From JAJOKK01 sp965370555 (GTDB taxonomy: Bacteria; Bipolaricaulota; Bipolaricaulia; UBA7950; UBA9294): a stretch of 6,550 bases of DNA. Position numbers and translations under genes: made by a program. Under the pieces are notes generated by a model that ran no database searches, had not been told where the DNA came from, and worked only from the letters and a program-made list of their open reading frames with translations. The stretch is from positions 1 to 6,550 of the forward strand of contig CBDUVB010000070.1 of assembly GCA_965370555.1 (NCBI GenBank). Direction: 5' to 3'. This document shows positions 1 through 3,928 of the stretch, piece after piece (the first letter of the stretch is position 1; each line of letters opens with the position of its first letter).

Positions 1-168
1 CGGTCGCGCTTGAGCGGTGCGTGATAATTCCTGCAAAACCGTCTCCAAGCGATGATTCACCTCATCAAAAGGGATGGTTTTGCCAGATGATGCGGTCAGA
101 GTAACGACAGAGAAGCTCAAGATAGAACTGACAATTACCAGCCACACAGCAATAGTTCTACGTGTCAT
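1..168 (-). CDS. Probable exported protein, N-terminal fragment (runs off left edge)
   Basis: Only the first 56 codons are present; the reading frame is open to base 1. The start is taken as ATG at 168-166, because an AGGAGG Shine-Dalgarno (about 177-182) lies 8 bases upstream. Another in-frame ATG at 174-172 is almost on top of that site and is less likely. The N-terminus reads as a classic Sec signal peptide: MTRR, then a hydrophobic core (about residues 5-24, including AVWLVIVSSILSF), then a plausible signal peptidase I site after LTA (residues 24-26), before SSGKTIPFDE. The mature part seen so far is hydrophilic (VNHRLETVLQELSRTAQ) and probably helical. The family cannot be named from this fragment. 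Transcription probably starts from the TATAAT element at 192-197. Periplasmic or extracellular location is inferred from the signal peptide only. Confidence 0.72.
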   Translation of the reverse strand, partial: MTRRTIAVWLVIVSSILSFSVVTLTASSGKTIPFDEVNHRLETVLQELSRTAQARP

Positions 169-191
169 CTCCATCTCCTCCTCTCCATCCG

Positions 192-223
192 ATTATACCC
201 ACAGCAGCGGAAAAGGTTACATT
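192..223 (-). promoter_or_regulatory. Promoter-like 32-bp element, copy 1
   Basis: On the minus strand this ends in a perfect TATAAT (197-192), about 24 bases upstream of the exported-protein start. A weak -35 (GTAACC) lies 17 bases further upstream. The same 32 bases recur without mismatch at 1597-1628, also directly upstream of a minus-strand gene. Similarity continues into the leader and Shine-Dalgarno (both read roughly GATGG-GAGG-AGG) and weakly upstream as AGTTCG. Promoter function is inferred from the -10 hexamer and its position; the repeat itself is seen directly. Confidence 0.55.
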
Positions 224-526
224 ATCCAGTTCGAAGTTCGTGGTTCGAAATGCGTAGTTCGGGGGAGGAGTGAGGGTGTATGGATTACGGATTAGGGGAT
301 AAAGGAAGAAGGAGTGATGAGGAAATCCAGGATTACTGGATTATGGGGTGAGAGCGGTTCGTAGGGTTCGTTGGGTTCATGGGGTTGGGGACCAGTCCTG
401 AAACAGGAGTCGATGGTCCAAAGTCCAAGGACAGCAATGGGAGACAGAGAATCAGCCGATGGTTGACAGTCGTGGTGAGCCAGATACCATCAGCCAACTG
501 CCGGCTCCCCCCCTACCAGCAACCCC
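224..526. other. Gene-free region with degenerate short repeats
   Basis: I see no convincing gene. The stretch begins with irregular TTCG-containing repeats (about 228-262), then several GGATTA motifs (about 281-345), a short 9-bp tract (358-384), and a small two-part hairpin. In that hairpin GGACC at 389-393 pairs with GGTCC at 415-419, around TCCTG/CAGGA with an AAA loop. It ends with a run of seven C at 507-513. The open plus-strand frame at 74-295 has no Shine-Dalgarno and lies over the minus-strand signal peptide gene and the promoter element. Confidence 0.5.
358..384. repeat. Three 9-bp units, TTCGTAGGG-like
   Basis: Three consecutive 9-mers: TTCGTAGGG, TTCGTTGGG, TTCATGGGG. The same unit forms a six-copy array at 1635-1688. 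In both places a TATAAT-bearing 32-bp element lies nearby on the same side, so the tract looks like part of a dispersed module. Here the link is looser, with about 130 bases in between. Confidence 0.65.
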
Positions 527-675
527 TCATTTTACTAGCTCCTTGAACTTTTCCACAGTGAGGTCTGCATCCCTCAGAATGCTTGACAGAAGATTGTGAA
601 CAACTTACCGTCTGGGCGATCCGCGGATATGCGGTGGAAATCTTGTGCCGGCTTACCGACTTTTTTCGATGACAT
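527..675 (-). pseudogene. Frameshifted remnant, possibly of a HicA-type toxin
   Basis: Two frames together look like a worn-down small protein. From ATG at 675 the frame reads MSSKKVGKPAQDFHRISADRPDGKL and stops at 574. A different frame, ending at TGA 529-527, reads VVHNLLSSILRDADLTVEKF and ends ELVK. The second part resembles the C-terminus of HicA-family mRNA interferases, which end in a helix of the type LRSILRQAGLTVEEF; HRISADRPDGK could be the worn loop around the HicA catalytic His. The N-terminal half of HicA is missing and no HicB partner is visible. It lies 14 bases downstream of the HepT remnant, so the two may once have formed one toxin-antitoxin cluster. The assignment rests on short motif similarity and is weak. 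Confidence 0.33.
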
Positions 676-689
676 AACCGCTGGTCCTG

Positions 690-1190
690 TCAAGTTTCGC
701 TAGATTGAGCGACGTCTTCCAAGAAATCGGCAAAGGCCAACAGCTCGGCTCGCAACCGCGACCACGACTCAGGTAGAGAAGAAACTAACGGTTCCATCTT
801 CCCAGGGATCAGATTGAATGTGTAAATGTTGCGCACCAGGTGGCGAAATCGCCGTAATTCATCAAGCGCCGATGCGCTCTCATCACTTATGAGCGCTGGC
901 CGCGTTTCTTGTATGTCCTTGGTCATCCGTTGAAGCAAATCCTGATGCCAGCTTTCGCCGGTTGCTAGTTCACGATCACGATCTATGTGTCTGGCAATTA
1001 GATCAAACAAACGTTCGACCCCGGACTAGAAACCATGGAGGTTCAGAGCTACGGAATCCAGGTATACATCCTGTTGATCGGTTGAACGTTGACCACCCTG
1101 CCAAGCGTGGAGTACACGCACGATCAGTCGATCTAGATCAGGCACTTCGCCTCGAATACGTTCGGACAGCTCCCGATAGACTGTGGTCAT
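690..1190 (-). pseudogene. hepT: HepT-like HEPN toxin, interrupted by one in-frame TAG
   Basis: Read through, this is a 166-codon protein of the HepT-like (HEPN) ribonuclease family, the toxin partner of MNT nucleotidyltransferases. ATG at 1190-1188 overlaps the antitoxin stop as ATGA. Codons 1-54 end ...SVALNLHGF; codon 55 (1028-1026) is TAG; the frame then continues SGVERLFDLIARHID, GESWHQDLL, and RRFRHLVRNIYTFNL to a TGA at 692-690. Family members as I remember them carry LHGFYSGVERLF, so TAG appears to replace a Tyr codon by a single base change. Everything else is in frame and looks conserved, which suggests recent inactivation, or readthrough. The HEPN Rx4H position has Asn121 instead of His (RHLVRNIY, residues 116-123), with Tyr123 kept. 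A 106-codon fragment could start at TTG 1010, but I see no strong Shine-Dalgarno for it. Confidence 0.8.
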
Positions 1191-1573
1191 AGGTCTATTC
1201 CGTCTCGTTCAATAGCCTGCCGCAGAGATTCCCCGACTGCTTCAATCTCAACTAAATCTACTGGCCGATCGCTGATGATTTCCTCTACCATTTTCCACGC
1301 TTGCCAGTAATCCTTGGGAGCTAACCCCTCGACGGCCAAGTCTACGTCGGAGTCAGGTATAAACCAGGCTGCGTGGGCCAACGAACCAAATACTACCACT
1401 CTCCGGACCGCAAAGCGGGATTTCAGCGCCGCCGCTGCCTTATGCACACGCGTCAGTAGCTGCTTACGCGCCTCTTCAGCTTCAGGCCTAACCGCAACGG
1501 GTTCTAAGCGACGTGAGGCTGCCTCCACATAATGTTCCCATTCCTCACGAGATAATTGTAGCGCAGTTGGCAT
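1187..1573 (-). CDS. mntA: MNT-type nucleotidyltransferase, MntA-like antitoxin
   Basis: A 128-residue minimal nucleotidyltransferase. Residues 1-55 are helical and charged. The catalytic core follows: VVVFGS with the GS pair at 63-64, then SDVDL with Asp76 and Asp78 as metal ligands, and the third acidic residue Asp106 in VDLVEIE. This is the complete GSx(10-12)DxD...D pattern, so the enzyme looks active. In characterised MntA/HepT pairs, MntA transfers AMP from ATP to a Tyr in the toxin and so silences it; that role here is by homology. The start is ATG at 1573-1571, with a GAGGGAGGGG Shine-Dalgarno a few bases upstream. The frame is open to TTG at 1597, but that would place the start inside the -10 element. 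The stop overlaps the HepT start as ATGA, which implies translational coupling. Its toxin partner carries a nonsense codon, so this antitoxin may now be an orphan. Confidence 0.88.
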   Translation of the reverse strand: MPTALQLSREEWEHYVEAASRRLEPVAVRPEAEEARKQLLTRVHKAAAALKSRFAVRRVVVFGSLAHAAWFIPDSDVDLAVEGLAPKDYWQAWKMVEEIISDRPVDLVEIEAVGESLRQAIERDGIDL

Positions 1574-1596
1574 GCTTTCCCCTCCCTCGCCATTCA

Positions 1597-1628
1597 ATTA
1601 TACCCACAGCAGCGGAAAAGGTTACATT
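1597..1628 (-). promoter_or_regulatory. Promoter-like 32-bp element, copy 2
   Basis: Identical over 32 bases to 192-223. On the minus strand it ends in TATAAT (1602-1597), 23 bases before the MntA ATG. The expected transcription start near 1590 gives a leader of about 17 bases, just enough for the Shine-Dalgarno. The -35 is weak (GTAACC). Upstream on the minus strand it abuts the 9-bp tandem repeat at 1635-1688. Promoter activity is inferred. Confidence 0.58.
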
Positions 1629-1634
1629 GCTTAG

Positions 1635-1688
1635 TTCGTAGGGTTCATGGGGTTCGTTGAGTTCGTAGGGTTCGTAGGGTTCGTGGGG
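1635..1688. repeat. 9-bp tandem repeat, six units
   Basis: Six exactly 9-base units in register: TTCGTAGGG, TTCATGGGG, TTCGTTGAG, TTCGTAGGG, TTCGTAGGG, TTCGTGGGG. A partial seventh (TTCATTG) follows. Units differ only at positions 4 and 6-8. The array lies 7 bases upstream (minus-strand sense) of the promoter-like element of the MntA gene. A 9-base period keeps a protein frame, but no gene runs through it; it looks like a minisatellite that can change copy number. Confidence 0.85.
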
Positions 1689-1694
1689 TTCATT

Positions 1695-1901
1695 GCCTCA
1701 TAGGAATAGAATGCCATGGGGCAGGGGTTTGTAGAGTTGAAAAGGCAGTTGGGAGTCGAGAGAACAGGCTGTGCTCCAGTTGGTAGTAAGTAGTGAGCAG
1801 GTAATGGCGACTATCTCATGGCTGATGGTTCTATACTGCGTGCATCAGGTCGCTCGGGAAAGACCTGTTAAGATATGACCACGCCTGTTGACGGGCAGTA
1901 G
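1695..1901. other. Intergenic DNA without recognisable features
   Basis: Between the 9-bp array and the leader of the guanylyltransferase gene I find no gene, no strong palindrome and no convincing -35 element. A TTGACG at 1888-1893 lies only 8 bases from the TATAAT at 1902, too close to act with it as a sigma-70 pair. Confidence 0.5.
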
Positions 1902-1919
1902 TATAATGTTGGGAGGAGG
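1902..1919 (+). promoter_or_regulatory. TATAAT and Shine-Dalgarno upstream of manC
   Basis: A perfect TATAAT hexamer (1902-1907) is followed after 6 bases by AGGAGG (1914-1919), which lies 6 bases before the ATG at 1926. The ribosome site fixes the manC start with good confidence. The -10 is doubtful: transcription would begin around 1913-1914, on the Shine-Dalgarno itself, and no -35 lies at 16-18 bases. The true promoter may be further upstream. Confidence 0.4.
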
Positions 1920-1925
1920 ATAACG

Positions 1926-3026
1926 ATGCGCTTCGCGGTAATCATGGCAGGTGGGCGCGGCGAACGGCTGTGGCCCTTAAGCAGAAAGGAAACGCCAAAG
2001 CAGTTTCTGAAGTTGCTTGGTGAGCAGACAATGCTTCAGGAAACGGTAGAACGAATTGCTCCGCTGATACCGCATGAGAAGATCTACGTTGTGGTCGGAG
2101 AGGAATACGTAGGGATTGTGCATGAGCAACTCCCGATGTTGCCCGCTCGGAATATCATCGTTGAGCCGTGGGGACGGGGAACGGCCCCCTGTGTGGGTCT
2201 GGCGGCGTTGCGACTCTCACGGATAGACCCTGAAGGGGTAATGATTGTCCTGCCGGCAGACCACGTGGTTCAAGACAAGAAGCGCTTCCTGAAGCTCCTT
2301 GAGGATGCAATGACAGTCGCGGCAGCGGGGTCACACCTGGTAACTCTCGGAATCACCCCGGACCGTCCGGCCACTGGGTACGGATATATCCAGGCAGTCA
2401 ACTCATTTACAGCAGGCGATCTCAGCACAGGCTCCGAGGTGCTGAAAGTAGAACGATTCACCGAGAAGCCCGACAAAGAGACGGCCGAGCAGTTCCTGGA
2501 TGAAGGAGGCTACTTCTGGAATAGCGGGATGTTTATCTGGCGGGTCGATACGATCCTGTACGAGATGAAGGCACATATGCCAAAGCTTCATGCTGGTTTG
2601 ATGGCAATCGAGAACCGGATTGGGGCACCTGACTACGAAGAAGCACTGGAGCGGATCTACCGTCGGCAGGACGTGACCTCGATCGACTGCGGCGTGATGG
2701 AGAAGAGTAATCGTGTCCTGGTACTCCCCACAGGCGAGATCGGGTGGAGCGACATCGGCGACTGGAGCGCGTTAAACGAGGTCCTAAAGACAGATGAAGA
2801 GGGAAACGTCATCCAGGCTTCCCATATCGGGATCGATACGTCAAACAGCATCATCCTTTCGAAACATACATCCGACAGAGACCGCTTGGTGGCCACCCTT
2901 GGCTTGTCGGATCTTGTCATTATTGACACTGACGACATCCTGTTAGTGATGGACAAGACCCGTGCGCAGGAAGTAAAAAGGATCATCCAGATTCAAATCG
3001 CCGAGAAGGACAAAGAGGCGCACTGA
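1926..3026 (+). CDS. manC: Mannose-1-phosphate guanylyltransferase (GDP-mannose pyrophosphorylase)
   Basis: The enzyme makes GDP-mannose from GTP and mannose-1-phosphate in the cytoplasm, the activated sugar for exopolysaccharide, LPS and deoxysugar synthesis. The 366-residue protein shows the family motifs in order: AGGRGERLWPLSR (8-20, nucleotide loop), PKQF (24-27), EPWGRGTAP (80-88), LPADH (109-113, metal-binding Asp), GYGYIQ (151-156), ERFTEKPD (176-183), FWNSGMF (197-203), SIDCGVMEK (252-260) and GWSDIGDW (273-280). A beta-rich tail follows (about 300-350). The length fits the single-domain type; the cupin phosphomannose isomerase domain of 470-480-residue bifunctional versions is absent, so mannose-6-phosphate must be made elsewhere. 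The usual RNTAP motif reads RGTAP here (Gly85). It appears monocistronic, since no gene follows on this strand. Its neighbours converge on it and are also glycan-related. Confidence 0.95.
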   Translation: MRFAVIMAGGRGERLWPLSRKETPKQFLKLLGEQTMLQETVERIAPLIPHEKIYVVVGEEYVGIVHEQLPMLPARNIIVEPWGRGTAPCVGLAALRLSRIDPEGVMIVLPADHVVQDKKRFLKLLEDAMTVAAAGSHLVTLGITPDRPATGYGYIQAVNSFTAGDLSTGSEVLKVERFTEKPDKETAEQFLDEGGYFWNSGMFIWRVDTILYEMKAHMPKLHAGLMAIENRIGAPDYEEALERIYRRQDVTSIDCGVMEKSNRVLVLPTGEIGWSDIGDWSALNEVLKTDEEGNVIQASHIGIDTSNSIILSKHTSDRDRLVATLGLSDLVIIDTDDILLVMDKTRAQEVKRIIQIQIAEKDKEAH

Positions 3027-3106
3027 GTTGCTGCCTCCCAGGAAGAACCCCCCGACTGGCATGGCAAGCCACTAGAAAATCCGGATCTTGGATCGTGTAT
3101 TTACGA

Positions 3107-3179
3107 GAACCGCGAAGAATGCCCCGCTTTGTAGGTGGGGATGAATTCGTGCGGTTCCAACTGGACTCGATGTCCAGTT
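3107..3179. other. Two adjacent hairpins resembling an IS200/IS605 end or omega-RNA tail
   Basis: The first structure is nested. Outer arm GAACCGC (3107-3113) pairs with GCGGTTC (3151-3157), GAA 3114-3116 with TTC 3146-3148, and inner arm CCCCGC (3122-3127) with GTGGGG (3135-3140) over a TTTGTAG loop. One base later comes a perfect hairpin: AACTGGAC (3159-3166), loop TCGAT, GTCCAGTT (3172-3179). The pattern AATG-CCCCGC-loop-GGGG-ATGAATTC resembles, from memory, the 3' ends of IS200/IS605 elements that carry tnpB and encode the tail of its guide RNA. No tnpB or tnpA is present, so this would be a solo end or relic. The hairpins are certain; the family link is a guess. Confidence 0.4.
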
Positions 3180-3206
3180 CGGATTGTGAGCTTCTTAGAG
3201 GGGGTG

Positions 3207-3276
3207 TTCAACTTGGGATTCCCTGTGGTCTTGCCACAGGGTTTCCTTATAACCCTCTCCTTGATAGGAGAGGGTT
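3207..3276. repeat. Dispersed palindromic repeat, copy 1 (two hairpins)
   Basis: Starts at TTCAACTTGGGATT. First hairpin: CCCTGTGG (3221-3228), loop TCTTG, CCACAGGG (3234-3241). Second: AACCCTCTCC (3251-3260), loop TTGATA, GGAGAGGGTT (3267-3276). Both stems are perfect. A second copy at 6486-6550 matches at 64 of 65 positions until the window ends. No T-tract follows either stem, so neither is a standard terminator. It is probably a REP- or MITE-like intergenic element; no transposase for it is visible here. Confidence 0.85.
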
Positions 3277-3288
3277 GGGGTGAGGTGA

Positions 3289-3389
3289 AATAATGAAATC
3301 CCGGTTTTGACCTTCAGGTCAAAATGAAATTGGCGGAATACCCCGTAGTCTTGCTACGGGGATAGTCAATTTCAAGGGATTTCTTTATT
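3289..3389. repeat. Three-way-junction palindrome (terminal inverted repeats enclosing two hairpins)
   Basis: AATAATGAAATCCC (3289-3302) pairs with GGGATTTCTTTATT (3376-3389) at 13 of 14 positions. The arms enclose two further hairpins. One is TTTTGACC (3305-3312), loop TTCA, GGTCAAAA (3317-3324). The other has outer arm GAAATTG (3326-3332)/CAATTTC (3367-3373) and inner arm CCCCGTAG (3341-3348), loop TCTTG, CTACGGGG (3354-3361). Linkers are only GG, T and AA, giving a compact three-way junction if folded as RNA or extruded as single-stranded DNA. The second inner hairpin is homologous to that at 3221-3241. It may be a MITE-like element or a structured RNA; function unknown. Confidence 0.75.
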
Positions 3390-3455
3390 GAGAAGTTTCC
3401 TGAGCTTCAGAACCGGATTGGGAACATGTCCTACCCTCAACGTCGGAGACAAGCT

Positions 3456-3503
3456 CCTTGGGGGGTGTAATACTCCATTTGGTGTTTATTACACCCCCCG
3501 GGG
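3456..3503. repeat. Long hairpin, 13-17 bp stem
   Basis: GGGGGGTGTAATA (3460-3472) is the exact reverse complement of TATTACACCCCCC (3487-3499), with a 14-base loop (3473-3486). Four more pairs, two of them G-U, extend the stem to 3456-3503 in RNA. There is no T-tract, so it is not a typical terminator. It could be a cruciform element or the core of a structured RNA spanning about 3390-3650. Confidence 0.75.
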
Positions 3504-3527
3504 CTACGAAAAGCCGGATGTAGCGTC

Positions 3528-3570
3528 GTACCTTGTGTGCGACGTTGCTTTCGATGCGACAACGAGGTAC
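3528..3570. other. Bulged hairpin
   Basis: GTACCTTGT (3528-3536) pairs with ACGAGGTAC (3562-3570), nine pairs with one G-U. Inside, GTTGC (3544-3548) pairs with GCGAC (3556-3560) over a TTTCGAT loop, leaving a 7-base bulge on the 5' side. It lies 24 bases after the long hairpin and may belong to the same folded unit. No protein-coding explanation is convincing here. Confidence 0.45.
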
Positions 3571-3600
3571 ATCAAACTGCAGTATGCAAATCAACCCCGC

Positions 3601-3811
3601 TTAAATCTGTGGGTTTCGCCTCTTGATGCCCTGCCCGGAAGGGCGGGGAGGGGCACTCAGGAGTCCATCGGCACCAAACAGAGACGACTGCTCCTTCCAG
3701 TAGTAGAAGACGATGCATGAGATCCCCGCTTCACGACACGCCGACATCACTCGGCTCCTCGGCTTGACGCAAGACGTAGAGACGAAAACATGTGTCTGCC
3801 TCGAGGGTCAT
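3601..3811 (-). pseudogene. Frameshifted N-terminal remnant of an IS481-like transposase
   Basis: ATG at 3811-3809 has a perfect AGGAGG (3819-3824) 7 bases upstream. The frame reads MTLEADTCFRLYVLRQAEEPSDVGVS and stops at 3731. At about 3738 another frame takes over, CREAGISCIVFYYWKEQSSL then FGADGLLSAPPRP, and stops at TAA 3603-3601. Joined, the two give the helix-turn-helix N-terminus typical of IS481-type DDE transposases, usually of the form LRRAEELGNVS-ACREAGISRTLFYRWKERF-YGADGL. The whole DDE catalytic domain is missing and a one-position frameshift splits the remainder. Homology probably ends near 3640, where a G-rich hairpin (3629-3648) begins. The intact Shine-Dalgarno suggests the decay is not very old. 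Confidence 0.6.
3629..3648. other. Hairpin with GGAA tetraloop
   Basis: CCCTGCCC (3629-3636) pairs with GGGCGGGG (3641-3648), eight pairs with one T-G, closed by GGAA, a GNRA-type loop when read as plus-strand RNA. The context GATG-CCC-hairpin-GGGGAGG is similar in style to the hairpin at 3122-3140. It overlaps the 3' part of the transposase remnant. There is no T-tract after it. Confidence 0.45.
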
Positions 3812-3928
3812 CGGGAAACCTCCTAGGTTACTTGATCGTGCTCTGGTGATCTTTCTTCGGCGACTCTCTCTTTTCTCCCAACACGCAACCGTCCACCGAC
3901 GGTAAATGCTACTGTGAAACGGGACAAA

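Noticed and set aside
1888..1907. TTGACG plus TATAAT as a manC promoter
   Set aside because: The spacer is only 8 bases; sigma-70 promoters need about 16-18.
3251..3276. AACCCTCTCC/GGAGAGGGTT as the manC terminator
   Set aside because: Perfect stem but no T-tract on either side, 225 bases after the stop, and part of a dispersed repeat found again at 6486.
3095..3283. Plus-strand open frame of 62 codons after manC
   Set aside because: It covers the palindromes at 3107-3276 and translates repeat DNA; it has no credible start and no family resemblance.
3207..3361. CRISPR-like array because of repeated TCTTG hairpins
   Set aside because: Only two related hairpins, with variable stems, no regular spacing, no spacers and no cas genes.
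3408..3421. 14 bases (AGAACCGGATTGGG) shared with the manC coding region near 2611
   Set aside because: The match does not extend on either side and is short enough to be coincidence.
3388..3720. Plus-strand open frame of 110 codons
   Set aside because: It runs through three hairpins and lies opposite the transposase remnant; no Shine-Dalgarno, no recognisable domain, and a composition shaped by the palindromes.
3888..3903. Hairpin ACCGTC/GACGGT after the glycosyltransferase as a terminator
   Set aside because: The stem is only 6 bp and no T-tract follows on the minus strand.
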